64,000 nt of DNA from Bos javanicus. Lineage: Eukaryota; Chordata; Mammalia; Artiodactyla; Bovidae. The stretch lies in assembly GCF_032452875.1 (NCBI RefSeq), contig NW_026894334.1, positions 82,764-146,763 on the forward strand, read 5' to 3'. Shown here in pieces: positions 36,351 through 50,194 of this stretch; within the stretch, counting starts at the first letter, position 1; every line of letters starts with the position of its first letter. Position numbers and translations under genes: made by a program. The notes beneath the pieces were generated by a model. It was not told the DNA's origin, searched no databases, and worked only from the letters and a program-made list of their open reading frames with translations.

Positions 36351-37738
36351 ATGATCAGTGTATGATAGCAAACATGATCAGCGCATGATCAGTCACATGA
36401 TCAGCGCCATTAAGTCACGTGATCACTACATGATAGTCATGTGATCAGTCCATGCTCAGTCACGGTATCAGTGCATGATCAGCCACGTGATCAGTGCATG
36501 ATCTGTCACGTGATCAGTGCATGATCAGCCACGTGATCAGTGCATGATCAGTCATGTGATCAGTGCATGATCAGGCACGTGATCAGTGCATGATCAGCCA
36601 CGTGATCAGTGCATGATAGCCACGTGATCAGTGCATGATCAGTCACCTGATGGGTGTATGATCAGTCACGTGACCTGTACATGGTAGCTACATGATCATT
36701 GCATGATCAGCCACGTGAGTAGTGCATGATAGCCACGTGATCAGTGCATGATCAGTCACGTGATCAGTGCATGATCAGTCACGTGATCAGTGCATGATGT
36801 CACGTGATCAGTGCATGATCAGCCACGTGATCAGTGCATGATCAGTCACGTGATCAGTGCATGATAGCCACGTGATCAGTGCATGATCAGCCACGTGATC
36901 AGTGCATGATCAGCCACGTGATCAGTGCATGATCAGCCACGTGATCAGTGCATGATCAGTCACGTGATCAGTGCATGATAGCCACGTGATCAGTGCATGA
37001 TCAGCCACGTGATCAGTGCATGATAGCCACGTGATCAGTGCATGATCAGTCACGTGATCAGTGCATGATCAGCACGTGATCAGTGCATGATCAGCCACGT
37101 GATCAGTGCATGATCAATTACGTGATCAGTGCATGATCAGTCACGTGACCAGTACATGGTAGCTACGTGATCAGTGCATGATCAGCCACGTGATCAGTGC
37201 ATGATAGCCACGTGATCAGTGCATGATCAGTCACGTGATCAGTGCATGATCATCCGTGATCAGTGCATGATCAGTCACGTGATCAGTGCATGATATCACG
37301 TGATCAGTGCATGATCAGTCACGTGATCAGTGCATGATCAGCCACGTGATCAGTGCATGATAGCCACGTGATCAGTGCATGATAGCCAGTGATCAGTGCA
37401 TGATCAGTCACGTGATCAGTGTATGATCAGCCACGTGATCAGTGCATGATAGCCACGTGATCAGTGCATGATCAGCCACGTGATCAGTGCATGATCAGCC
37501 ACGTGATCAGTGCATGATCAGCCACGTGATCAGTGCATGATCAGCCACGTGATCAGTGCATGATCAGCCACGTGATCAGTGCATGATCAGCCACGTGATC
37601 AGTGCATGATCAGACACGTGAACAGTGTATGATCAGCCACGTGATCAGTGCATGATAGCCACGTGATCAGTGCATGATCAGTCACGTGATCAGTGTATGA
37701 TCAGCCACGTGAACAGTGCATGCTCAGTCACGTGATCT
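36351..37738. repeat. Spacer 22, T1/T2 hybrid
   Basis: GATCTGTC near 36501 is T1-like, but GATCAGGC and CACCTGATGGG near 36654 follow the T2 order. A C-form run occupies about 37460-37610. No gene. Confidence 0.85.
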
Positions 37739-37982
37739 GGGCCTGCTGAGCTGCGTGATTACTGTCTGCTCATCTGCTTGACAATTGCCAGCTGAGCTGC
37801 ACGATTCCTGCCTGTCATCTGCTTGACAATTGCCAGCTGTGCTGCGTAATTCCTGCCTGCTCAGCTGCTTGATTATTGCCAGCTGAGCAGCATGATTCCT
37901 CACAGCTGAGTTCCATGATTATTGCCTGCTGACTGTTTGATTCGTGCCTACTCAGCTCTTTGTTTATTGCCTCCAGAGGCAC
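37739..37982 (+). repeat. Core copy 23, type A, 244 bp
   Basis: Full-length type A, junction GTGATCT-GGG, short leader. Followed by T2. Confidence 0.92.
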
Positions 37983-40305
37983 ATGATCAGTGTATGATAG
38001 CAAACATGATCAGCGCATGATCAGTCACATGATCAGCGCCATTAAGTCACGTGATCACTACATGATAGTCATGTGATCAGTCCATGCTCAGTCACGGTAT
38101 CAGTGCATGATCAGCCACGTGATCAGTGCATGATCAGTCACGTGATCAGTGTATGATCAGCCACGTGATCAGTGCATGATCAGTCACGTGATCAGTGCAT
38201 GACCAGGCACGTGATCAGTGCATGATCAGCCACGTGATCAGTGCATGATAGCCACGTGATCAGTGCATGATCAGTCACCTGATGGGTGTATGATCAGTCA
38301 CGTGACCTGTACATGGTAGCTACATGATCATTGCATGATCAGCCACGTGAGTAGTGCATGATAGCCACGTGATCAGTGCATGATCAGTCACGTGATCAGT
38401 GCATGATCAGTCACGTGATCAGTGCATGATAGTCACGTGATCAGTGCATGATCAGCCACGTGATCAGTGCATGATCAGCCACGTGATCAGTGCATGATCA
38501 GTCACGTGATCAGTGCATGATCAGCCACGTGATCAGTGCATGATCAGTCACGTGATCAGTGCATGATCAGCCACGTGATCAGTGCATGATCAGTCACGTG
38601 ATCAGTGCATGATATCACGTGATCAGTGCATGATCAGCCACGTGATCAGTGCATGATAGCCACGTGATCAGTGCATGATCAGTCACGTGATCAGTGCATG
38701 ATCAGTCACGTGATCAGTGCATGATAGCTACGTGATCAGTGCATGATCAGCCACGTGATCAGTGCATGATAGTCACGTGATCAGTGCATGATCAGTCACG
38801 TGATCAGTGCATGATCAGCCACGTGATCAGTGCATGATCAGCCACGTGATCAGTGCATGATAGCCACGTGATCAGTGCATGATCAGTCACGTGATCAGTG
38901 CATGATCAGCACGTGATCAGTGCATGATCAGTCACGTGATCAGTGCATGATAGCCACGTGATCAGTGCATGATCAGTCACGTGATCAGTGCATGATCAGT
39001 CACGTGACAGTACATGGCACGTGATCAGTGCATGATCAGCCACGTGATCAGTGCATGATAGCCACGTGATCAGTGCATGATCAGTCACGTGATCAGTGCA
39101 TGATCAGTCACGTGATCAGTGCATGATCAGCCACGTGATCAGTGCATGATCAGCCACGTGATCAGTGCATGATCAGTCACGTGATCAGTGCATGATCAGT
39201 CACGTGATCAGTGCATGATCAGCCACGTGATCAGTGCATGATCAGCCACGTGATCAGTGCATGATCAGCCACGTGATCAGTGCATGATCAGTCACGTGAT
39301 CAGTGCATGAAGCACGTGATCAGTGCATGATCAGCCACGTGATCAGTGCATGATAGCCACGTGATCAGTGCATGATCAGTCACGTGATCAGTGCATGATC
39401 AGCCACGTGATCAGTGCATGATCAGCCACGTGATCAGTGCATGATCAGCCACGTGATCAGTGCATGATCAGTCACGTGACCAGTGCATGGTAGCTACGTG
39501 ATCATTGCATGATCAGCCGTGATCAGTGCATGATAGCCACGTGATCAGTGCATGATAGCCACGTGATCAGTGCATGATCAGTCATGTGATACGTGTGTGA
39601 TCAGCCACGTGATCAGTGCATGATATCCACGTGATCAGTGCATGATAGCCACGTGATCAGTGCATGGACGTGATCAGTGCATGATCAGTCACGTGATACA
39701 TGATGAGCCACGTGATCAGTGCATGATGAGCCACGTGATCAGTGCATGATCAGCACGTGATCAGTGCATGATCAGTCACGCTCATGTGATCATCGTGCAT
39801 GATCAGCCACGTGAGCAGTGCATGATAGCCACGTGATCAGTGCATGATCAGTCACGTGATCAGTATGATCAGTCACGTGAACAGTGCATGATCATTTACG
39901 TGATCTGTGCATGATCAGTCCACCAGTGATACGTGATCATTCCATGATGAGCAGTGCATGATAGCCACGTGATGTGCATGATGTTACGTGATATGATCAG
40001 CCACGTGATCAGTGCATGAGTGCCACGTGATCAGTGCATGATATGTCACGTGACAGTGTGTGATCAGCCACGTGAACAGTGCATGTTCAGCCACGTGATC
40101 AGTGCATGATAGCCACGTGATCAGTGCATGATCAGTTACGTGAGCAGTGTATGATCAGCCACGTGATCAGTGCATGGTCAGACACGTGAACAGTGTATGA
40201 TCAGCCACGTGATCAGTGCATGATATCCAAGTGATCAGTGCATGATCATCACGTGATCAGTGTATGATCAGCCACGTGAACAGTGCATGCTCAGTCACGT
40301 GATCA
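37983..40305. repeat. Spacer 23, class T2, 2.3 kb
   Basis: GACCAGGC near 38199, CACCTGATGGG near 38277, then a long regular stretch. The degraded long leader of core 24 starts near 39577. No gene. Confidence 0.86.
39577..40305 (+). repeat. Long leader of core 24, damaged
   Basis: Marker order matches the copy 1 leader, but 39660-39990 is full of short deletions (GCATGGACGTG, GATACATGATGAGCC, CACGCTCATGTG, GTCCACCAGTGATACG, GATGTTACGTGATATG). The last 300 bp are intact. The neighbouring core is undamaged. Confidence 0.8.
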
Positions 40306-40549
40306 GGGCCTGCTGAGCTGCGTGATTACTGTCTGCTCATCTGCTTGACAATTGCCAGCTGAGCTGCACGATTCCTGCCTGTCATCTGCTTGACAATTGC
40401 CAGCTGTGCTGCGTAATTCCTGCCTGCTCAGCTGCTTGATTATTGCCAGCTGAGCAGCATGATTCCTCACAGCTGAGTTCCATGATTATTGCCTGCTGAC
40501 TGTTTGATTCGTGCCTACTCAGCTCTTTGTTTATTGCCTCCAGAGGCAC
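40306..40549 (+). repeat. Core copy 24, type A, 244 bp
   Basis: Full-length type A, junction GTGATCA-GGG, long leader, T3 after it. Confidence 0.92.
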
Positions 40550-41596
40550 ATGATCAGTGTATGATAGCAAACATGATCAGTGCATGATCAGTCACATGAT
40601 CAGCGCCATTAAGTCACGTGATCACTACATGATAGTCATGTGATCAGTCCATGCTCAGTCACGGTATCAGTGCATGATCAGCCACGTGATCAGTGCATGA
40701 TCAGCCACGTGATCAGTGCATGATAGCCACGTGATCAGTGCATGATCAGTCACGTGATCAGTGCATGATCAGTCACGTGATCAGTGCATGATCAGTCACG
40801 TGATCAGTGCATGATCAGTCACGTGATCAGTGCATGATCAGCCACGTGATCAGTGCATGATCAGTCACGTGATCAGTGCATGATCAGTCACGTGACCAGT
40901 ACATGGTAGCTACGTGATCATTGCATGATCAGCCACGTGAGTGCATGATAGCCACGTGATCAGTGCATGATCAGTCACGTGATCAGTGCATGATCAGTCA
41001 CGTGATCAGTGCATGATCAGTCACGTGATCAGTGCATGATCAATTACGTGATCAGTGCATGATCACCACGTGACAGTACATGATAGCCACGTGATCAGTG
41101 CATGATCAGCCACGTGATCAGTGCATGATAGCCACGTGATCAGTGCATGATCAGTCACGTGATCAGTGCATGATCATCCACGTGATCAGTGCATGATCAG
41201 TCACGTGATCAGTGCATGATATAGACGTGATCAGTGCATGATCAGTCACGTGATCAGTGCATGATCAGCCACGTGATCAGTGCATGATAGCCAGTGATCA
41301 GTGCATGATAGCCAGTGATCAGTGCATGATCAGTCACGTGATCAGTGCATGATCAGCCACGTGATCAGTGCATGATCAGCCACGTGATCAGTGCATGATC
41401 AGCCACGTGATCAGTGCATGATCAGTTACGTGATCAGTGCATGATCAGCCACGTGATCAGTGCATGGTCAGACACGTGATCAGTGCATGATCAGCCACGT
41501 GATCAGTGCATGATAGCCACGTGATCAGTGCATGATCAGTCACGTGATCAGTGTATGATCAGCCACGTGAACAGTGCATGCTCAGTCACGTGATCT
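40550..41596. repeat. Spacer 24, class T3
   Basis: Regular T3 spacer. GGTAGCTACG near 40910 and GATAGCCACG near 41082 mark an 8-unit interval. ATATAGACG near 41219, paired GCCAGTG near 41290-41312. No gene. Confidence 0.86.
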
Positions 41597-41835
41597 GCCT
41601 GCTGAGCTGCGTGATTACTGTCTGCTCATCTGCTTGACAATTGCCAGCTGAGCTGCACGATTCCTGCCTGTCATCTGCTTGACAATGCCAGCCAGCTGCG
41701 AATTCCTGCCTGCTCAGCTGCTTGATTATTGCCAGCTGAGCAGCATGATTCCTCACACCTGAGTTCCATGATTATTGCCTGCTGACTGTTTGATTCGTGC
41801 CTACTCAGCTCTTTGTTTATTGCCTCCAGAGGCAC
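41597..41835 (+). repeat. Core copy 25, type B, 239 bp
   Basis: Type B with several small losses: junction GATCTGCCTG lacks the GGG, and GACAATGCCAGCCAGCTGCG replaces the normal unit 5 start; the EcoRI-type GCGAATTCC variant is present. Followed by T2. Confidence 0.91.
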
Positions 41836-42545
41836 ATGATCAGTGTATGATAGCAAACATGATCAGTGCATGATCAGTCACATGATCAGCGCCATTAAGT
41901 CACGTGATCACTACATGATAGTCATGTGATCAGTCCATGCTCAGTCACGGTATCAGTGCATGATCAGCCACGTGATCAGTGCATGATCAGCCACGTGATC
42001 AGTGCATGATCAGCCACGTGATCAGTGCATGATCAGTCACGTGATCAGTGCATGATCAGGCACGTGATCAGTGCATGATCAGCCACGTGATCAGTGCATG
42101 ATAGCCACGTGATCAGTGCATGATCAGTCACCTGATGGGTGTGATCAGTCACGTGACCAGTACATGGTAGCTACATGATCATTGCATGATCAGCCACGTG
42201 AGTAGTGCATGATAGCCACGTGATCAGTGCATGATCAGTCACGTGATCAGTGCATGATCAGTCACGTGATCAGTGCATGATAGTCACGTGATCAGTGCAT
42301 GATCAGCCACGTGATCAGTGCATGATCAGCCACGTGATCAGTGCATGATCAGCCACGTGATCAGTGCATGATCAGCCACGTGATCAGTGCATGATCAGCC
42401 ACGTGATCAGTGCATGATCAGTCACGTGATCAGTGTATGATCAGCCACGTGATCAGTGCATGATAGCCACGTGATCAGTGCATGATCAGTCACGTGATCA
42501 GTGATGATCAGCCACGTGATCAGTGCATGCTCAGTCACGTGATCA
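41836..42545. repeat. Spacer 25, class T2, 710 bp (shortest)
   Basis: CACCTGATGGGTGTG near 42130, then only about 18 units before core 26. The mid-spacer ATATAGACG/GCCAGTG block is missing, as expected for a deletion of whole units. No gene. Confidence 0.87.
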
Positions 42546-42789
42546 GGGCCTGCTGAGCTGCGTGATTACTGTCTGCTCATCTGCTTGACAATTGCCAGCT
42601 GAGCTGCACGATTCCTGCCTGTCATCTGCTTGACAATTGCCAGCTGTGCTGCGTAATTCCTGCCTGCTCAGCTGCTTGATTATTGCCAGCTGAGCAGCAT
42701 GATTCCTCACACCTGAGTTCCATGATTATTGCCTGCTGACTGTTTGATTCGTGCCTACTCAGCTCTTTGTTTATTGCCTCCAGAGGCAC
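42546..42789 (+). repeat. Core copy 26, type B, 244 bp
   Basis: Full-length type B, junction GTGATCA-GGG, 949 bp after copy 25, the closest pair in the window. Confidence 0.92.
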
Positions 42790-44105
42790 ATGATCAGTGT
42801 ATGATAGCAAACATGATCAGTGCATGATCAGTCACATGATCAGCGCCATTAAGTCACGTGATCACTACATGATAGTCATGTGATCAGTCCATGCTCAGTC
42901 ACGGTATCAGTGCATGATCAGCCACGTGATCAGTGCATGATCAGCCACGTGATCAGTGCATGATCAGTGATCAGTGCATGAGTCACGTGATCAGTGCATG
43001 ATCAGGCACGTGATCAGTGCATGATCAGCCACGTGATCAGTGCATGATAGCCACGTGATCAGTGCATGATCAGTCACCTGATGGGTGTATGATCAGTCAC
43101 GTGACCAGTACATGGTAGCTACATGATCATTGCATGATCAGCCACGTGAGTAGTGCATGATAGCCACGTGATCAGTGCATGATCAGTCACGTGATCAGTG
43201 CATGATCAGTCACGTGATCAGTGCATGATCAGTCACGTGATCAGTGCATGATAGCCACGTGATCAGTGCATGATCAGCCACGTGATCAGTGCATGATAGC
43301 CACGTGATCAGTGCATGATCAGCCACGTGATCAGTGCATGATCAGTCACGTGATCAGTGCATGATAGCCACGTGATCAGTGCATGATCAGCCACGTGATC
43401 AGTGCATGATAGCCACGTGATCAGTGCATGATCAGTCACGTGATCAGTGCATGATCAGCCACGTGATCAGTGCATGATCAGCCACGTGATCAGTGCATGA
43501 TCAATTACGTGATCAGTGCATGATCAGTCACGTGATCAGTACATGGTAGCTACGTGATCATTGCATGATCAGCCACGTGATCAGTGCATGATAGCCACGT
43601 GATCAGTGCATGATCAGTCACGTGATCAGTGCATGATCATCCACGTGATCAGTGCATGATCAGTCACGTGATCAGTGCATGATATCACGTGATCAGTGCA
43701 TGATCAGTCACGTGATCAGTGCATGATCAGCCACGTGATCAGTGCATGATAGCCACGTGATCAGTGCATGATAGCCAGTGATCAGTGCATGATCAGTCAC
43801 GTGATCAGTGCATGATCAGCCACGTGATCAGTGCATGATAGCCACGTGATCAGTGCATGATCAGCCACGTGATCAGTGCATGATCAGTCACGTGATCAGT
43901 GCATGATCAGCCACGTGATCAGTGCATGATCAGTCACGTGATCAGTGCATGATCAGCCACGTGATCAGTGCATGATCAGCCACGTGATCAGTGCATGATC
44001 AGCCACGTGATCAGTGCATGATCAGCCACGTGATCAGTGCATGATCAGTCACGTGATCAGTGTATGATCAGCCACGTGAACAGTGCATGCTCAGTCACGT
44101 GATCA
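42790..44105. repeat. Spacer 26, class T2
   Basis: CACCTGATGGG near 43076, GGTAGCTACG near 43548, one GCCAGTG unit near 43774. C-form units predominate just before core 27. No gene. Confidence 0.86.
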
Positions 44106-44349
44106 GGGCCTGCTGAGCTGCGTGATTACTGTCTGCTCATCTGCTTGACAATTGCCAGCTGAGCTGCACGATTCCTGCCTGTCATCTGCTTGACAATTGC
44201 CAGCTGTGCTGCGTAATTCCTGCCTGCTCAGCTGCTTGATTATTGCCAGCTGAGCAGCATGATTCCTCACAGCTGAGTTCCATGATTATTGCCTGCTGAC
44301 TGTTTGATTCGTGCCTACTCAGCTCTTTGTTTATTGCCTCCAGAGGCAC
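44106..44349 (+). repeat. Core copy 27, type A, 244 bp
   Basis: Full-length type A, junction GTGATCA-GGG, short leader. Followed by T2. Confidence 0.92.
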
Positions 44350-46347
44350 ATGATCAGTGTATGATAGCAAACATGATCAGTGCATGATCAGTCACATGAT
44401 CAGCGCCATTAAGTCACGTGATCACTACATGATAGTCATGTGATCAGTCCATGCTCAGTCACGGTATCAGTGCATGATCAGCCACGTGATCAGTGCATGA
44501 TCAGCCACGTGATCAGTGCATGATCAGCCACGTGATCAGTGCATGATCAGTCACGTGATCAGTGCATGATCAGGCACGTGATCAGTGCATGATCAGCCAC
44601 GTGATCAGTGCATGATAGCCACGTGATCAGTGCATGATCAGTCACCTGATGGGTGTATGATCAGTCACGTGACCAGTACATGGTAGCTACATGATCATTG
44701 CATGATCAGCCACGTGAGTAGTGCATGATAGCCACGTGATCAGTGCATGATCAGTCACGTGATCAGTGCATGATCAGTCACGTGATCAGTGCATGATCAG
44801 TCACGTGATCAGTGCATGATCAGCCACGTGATCAGTGCATGATCAGTCACGTGATCAGTGCATGATCAGCCACGTGATCAGTGCATGATCAGTCACGTGA
44901 TCAGTGCATGATAGCCACGTGATCAGTGCATGATCAGTCACGTGATCAGTGCATGATAGCCACGTGATCAGTGCATGATCAGTCACGTGATCAGTGCATG
45001 ATCAGTCACGTGATCAGTGCATGATAGCCACGTGATCAGTGCATGATCAGCCACGTGATCAGTGCATGATCAGTCACGTGATCAGTGCATGATCAGTCAT
45101 TGATCAGTGCATGATCAGCACGTGATCAGTGCATGATCAGCCACGTGATCAGTGCATGATAGCCACGTGATCAGTGCATGATCAGTCACGTGATCAGTGC
45201 ATGATCAGCACGTGATCAGTGCATGATCAGTCATGTGATCAGTGCATGATAGTCACGTGATCAGTGCATGATCAGTCATGATCAGTGCATGATCAGTCAC
45301 GTGATCAGTGCATGATCAGCCACGTGATCAGTGCATGATCAGCCACGTGATCAGTGCACAGCATGATCAGTGCATGATCAGCCACGTGATCAGTGCATCA
45401 GCCACGTGATCAGTGCATGATCAGTGCATGATCAGTCACGTGATCAGTGCATGATCAGTCACGTGATCAGTGCATGATCAATTACGTGATCAGTGCATGA
45501 TCAGTCACGTGATCAGTGCATGATCAGCCACGTGATCAGTGCATGATCAGCCACGTGATCAGTGCATGATAGCCACGTGATCAGTGCATGATCAGCCACG
45601 TGATCAGTGCATGATCAGCCACGTGATCAGTGCATGATCAGCCACGTGATCAGTGCATGATCAATGCGTGATCAGTGCATGATCAGTCACGTGATACATG
45701 TGTGATCAGCCACGTGATCAGTGCATGATGAGCCACGTGATCAGTGCATGATCAATTACGTGATCAGTGCATGATCAGTCACGTGACCAGTACATGGTTG
45801 CTACGTGATCGTTGCATGATCAGCCACGTGAGCAGTGCATGATAGCCACGTGATCAGTGCATGATCAGTCACGTGATCAGTACATGATCAGTCACGTGAA
45901 CAGTGCATGATCATTTACGTGATCTGCATGATCAGTCACGTGACCAGTATATGGTAGCTACGTGATCATTCCATGACAGCCACGTGAGCAGTGCATGATA
46001 GCCACGTGATGTGTGCATGATCAGTTACGTGAGCAGAGTATGATCAGCCACGTGATCAGTGCATGAGTGCCACGTGATCAGTGCATGATATGTGACAGTG
46101 TGTGATCAGCCACGTGATCAGTGCATGATCAGCCACGTGATCAGTGCATGATAGCCACGTGATCAGTGCATGATCAGTTACGTGAGCAGTGTATGATCAG
46201 CCACGTGATCAGTGCATGGTCAGACACGTGAACAGTGTATGATCAGCCACGTGATCAGTGCATGATATCCAAGTGATCAGTGCATGATCATCACGTGATC
46301 AGTGTATGATCAGCCACGTGAACAGTGCATGCTCAGTCACGTGATCA
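44350..46347. repeat. Spacer 27, class T2, with leader
   Basis: CACCTGATGGG near 44644. Between about 45350 and 45430 units are broken (GTGCACAGCATG, GTGCATCAGCC, and two TGCATGATCAG halves in a row). The leader of core 28 follows. No gene. Confidence 0.85.
45680..46347 (+). repeat. Long leader of core 28 (about 668 bp)
   Basis: Order: GATACATGTG, GATGAGCC, GATCAATTACG, GGTTGCTACGTGATCGTTG, GATCATTTACG, ATATGGTAGC, GAGTGCC, ATATCCAAG. The GATCGTTG variant is shared with leaders 29 and 31 but not with leader 1. Confidence 0.84.
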
Positions 46348-46591
46348 GGGCCTGCTGAGCTGCGTGATTACTGTCTGCTCATCTGCTTGACAATTGCCAG
46401 CTGAGCTGCACGATTCCTGCCTGTCATCTGCTTGACAATTGCCAGCTGTGCTGCGTAATTCCTGCCTGCTCAGCTGCTTGATTATTGCCAGCTGAGCAGC
46501 ATGATTCCTCACAGCTGAGTTCCATGATTATTGCCTGCTGACTGTTTGATTCGTGCCTACTCAGCTCTTTGTTTATTGCCTCCAGAGGCAC
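46348..46591 (+). repeat. Core copy 28, type A, 244 bp
   Basis: Full-length type A, junction GTGATCA-GGG, long leader, T3 after it. Confidence 0.92.
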
Positions 46592-48657
46592 ATGATCAGT
46601 GTATGATAGCAAACATGATCAGTGCATGATCAGTCACATGATCAGCGCCATTAAGTCACGTGATCACTACATGATAGTCATGTGATCAGTCCATGCTCAG
46701 TCACGGTATCAGTGCATGATCAGCCACGTGATCAGTGCATGATCAGCCACGTGATCAGTTCATGATAGCCACGTGATCAGTGCATGATCAGTCACGTGAT
46801 CAGTGCATGATCAGGCACGTGATCAGTGCATGATCAGTCACGTGATCAGTGCATGATCAGTCACGTGATCAGTGCATGATCAGTCACGTGATCAGTGCAT
46901 GATCAGCCACGTGATCAGTGCATGATCAGCCACGTGATCAGTGCATGATCAGTCACGTGATCAGTGCATGATCAGTCACGTGATCAGTGCATGCAGCCAC
47001 GTGATCAGTGCATGATCAGCCACGTGATCAGTGCATGATAGCCACGTGATCAGTGCATGATCAGTCACGTGATCAGTGCATGATCAGCCACGTGATCAGT
47101 GCATGATCAGCCACGTGATCAGTGCATGATCAGCCACGTGATCAGTGCATGATCAGTCACGTGATCAGTGCATGATCAGCACGTGATCAGTGCATGATCA
47201 GTCACGTGATCAGTGCATGATAGCCACGTGATCAGTGCATGATCAGTCACGTGATCAGTGCATGATCAGTCACTGACCAGTACATGGTAGCTACGTGATC
47301 AGTGCATGATCAGCCACGTGATCAGTGCATGATAGCCACGTGATCAGTGCATGATCAGTCACGTGATCAGTGCATGATCAGTCACGTGATCAGTGCATGA
47401 TCAGTCACGTGATCAGTGCATGATCAGCCACGTGATCAGTGCATGATCAGCCACGTGATCAGTGCATGATCAGCCACGTGATCAGTGCATGATCAGTCAC
47501 GTGATCAGTGCATGATCAGCCACGTGATCAGTGCATGATCAGCCACGTGATCAGTGCATGATCAATCACGTGATCAGTGCATGATCAGTCACGTGATCAG
47601 TGCATGATAGCTACGTGATCAGTGCATGATCAGCCACGTGATCAGTGCATGATAGCCACGTGATCAGTGCATGATCAGTCACGTGATCAGTGCATGATCA
47701 GCCACGTGATCAGTGCATGATCAGCCACGTGATCAGTGCATGATCAATTACGTGATCAGTGCATGATCAGTCACGTGATCAGTGCATGATAGCACGTGAT
47801 CAGTGCATGATCAGCCACGTGATCAGTGCATGATAGCCACGTGATCAGTGCATGATAGCCACGTGATCAGTGCATGATCAGTCATGTGATACGTGTGATC
47901 AGCCACGTGATCAGTGCATGATATCCACGTGATCAGTGCATGATAGCCACGTGATCAGTGCATGAGCCACGTGATCAGTGCATGATCAGTCACGTGATAC
48001 ATGTGTGATCAGCCACGTGATCAGTGCATGATGAGCCACGTGATCAGTGCAGGATCAATTACGTGATCAGTGCATGATCAGTCACGTGACCAGTACATGG
48101 TTGCTACGTGATCGTTGCATGATCAGCCACGTGAGCAGAGCATGATAGCCACGTGATCAGTGCATGATCAGTCACGTGATCAGTACATGATCAGTCACGT
48201 GAACAGTGCATGATCATTTACGTGATCTGCATGATCAGTCACGTGACCAGTATATGGTAGCTACGTGATCATTCCATGACGAGCCACGTGAGCAGTGCAT
48301 GATAGCCACGTGATGTGTGCATGATGAGTTACGTGAGCAGAGTATGATCAGCCACGTGATCAGTGCATGAGTGCCACGTGATCAGTGCATGATATGTCAC
48401 GTGACAGGTGTGTGATCAGCCACGTGAACAGTGCATGTTCAGCCACGTGATCAGTGCATGATAGCCACGTGATCAGTGCATGATCAGTTACGTGAGCAGT
48501 GTATGATCAGCCACGTGATCAGTGCATGGTCAGACACGTGAACAGTGTATGATCAGCCACGTGATCAGTGCATGATATCCAAGTGATCAGTGCATGATCA
48601 TCACGTGATCAGTGTATGATCAGCCACGTGAACAGTGCATGCTCAGTCACGTGATCA
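46592..48657. repeat. Spacer 28, class T3, with long leader
   Basis: T3 spacer with GTTCATGATAGCC near 46759 and GGTAGCTACG near 47287. Unusually, it leads to another long-leader type A core with no type B core in between. No gene. Confidence 0.86.
47878..48657 (+). repeat. Long leader of core 29 (780 bp)
   Basis: All markers from GATACGTG to ATATCCAAG are present in order. Differs from leader 31 mainly by short deletions and shares GATCGTTG with it. Confidence 0.86.
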
Positions 48658-48901
48658 GGGCCTGCTGAGCTGCGTGATTACTGTCTGCTCATCTGCTTGA
48701 CAATTGCCAGCTGAGCTGCACGATTCCTGCCTGTCATCTGCTTGACAATTGCCAGCTGTGCTGCGTAATTCCTGCCTGCTCAGCTGCTTGATTATTGCCA
48801 GCTGAGCAGCATGATTCCTCACAGCTGAGTTCCATGATTATTGCCTGCTGACTGTTTGATTCGTGCCTACTCAGCTCTTTGTTTATTGCCTCCAGAGGCA
48901 C
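48658..48901 (+). repeat. Core copy 29, type A, 244 bp
   Basis: Full-length type A, junction GTGATCA-GGG. Followed by T3. Confidence 0.92.
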
Positions 48902-49950
48902 ATGATCAGTGTATGATAGCAAACATGATCAGTGCATGATCAGTCACATGATCAGCGCCATTAAGTCACGTGATCACTACATGATAGTCATGTGATCAGT
49001 CCATGCTCAGTCACGGTATCAGTGCATGATCAGCCACGTGATCAGTGCATGATCAGCCACGTGATCAGTTCATGAGCCATGTGATCAGTGCATGATCAGT
49101 CACGTGATCAGTGCATGATCAGGCACGTGATCAGTGCATGATCAGTCACGTGATCAGTGCATGATCAGTCACGTGATCAGTGCATGATCAGCACGTGATC
49201 AGTGCATGATCAGTCACGTGATCAGTGCATGATCAGTCACGTGACCAGTACATGGTAGCACGTGATCAGTGCATGATCAGCCACGTGATCAGTGCATGAT
49301 AGCCACGTGATCAGTGCATGATCAGTCACGTGATCAGTGCATGATCAGTCACGTGATCAGTGCATGATCAGCCACGTGATCAGTGCATGATCAGTTACGT
49401 GATCAGTGCATGATCAGCCACGTGATCAGTGCATGGTAGCTACGTGATCAGTGCATGATCAGCCACGTGATCAGTGCATGATAGCCACGTGATCAGTGCA
49501 TGATCAGTCACGTGATCAGTGCATGATCATCACGTGATCAGTGCATGATCAGTCACGTGATCAGTGCATGATCATCACGTGATCAGTGCATGATCAGTCA
49601 CGTGATCAGTGCATGATCAGCCACGTGATCAGTGCATGATCAGCCAGTGATCAGTGCATGATAGCCACGTGATCAGTGCATGATCAGTCACGTGATCAGT
49701 GCATGATCAGCCACGTGATCAGTGCATGATCAGCCACGTGATCAGTGCATGATCAGCCACGTGATCAGTGCATGATCAGTTACGTGAGCAGTGTATGATC
49801 AGCCACGTGATCAGTGCATGGTCAGACACGTGAACAGTGTATGATCAGCCACGTGATCAGTGCATGATAGCCACGTGATCAGTGCATGATCAGTCACGTG
49901 ATCAGTGTATGATCAGCCACGTGAACAGTGCATGCTCAGTCACGTGATCT
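48902..49950. repeat. Spacer 29, class T3
   Basis: GTTCATGAGCCATGTG near 49069. GGTAGC markers near 49254 and 49435 are about 181 bp apart. Short leader with GGTCAGACACG. No gene. Confidence 0.87.
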
Positions 49951-50194
49951 GGGCCTGCTGAGCTGCGTGATTACTGTCTGCTCATCTGCTTGACAATTGC
50001 CAGCTGAGCTGCACGATTCCTGCCTGTCATCTGCTTGACAATTGCCAGCTGTGCTGCGTAATTCCTGCCTGCTCAGCTGCTTGATTATTGCCAGCTGAGC
50101 AGCATGATTCCTCACACCTGAGTTCCATGATTATTGCCTGCTGACTGTTTGATTCGTGCCTACTCAGCTCTTTGTTTATTGCCTCCAGAGGCAC
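49951..50194 (+). repeat. Core copy 30, type B, 244 bp
   Basis: Full-length type B, junction GTGATCT-GGG. Followed by a double-length T2 spacer. Confidence 0.92.
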
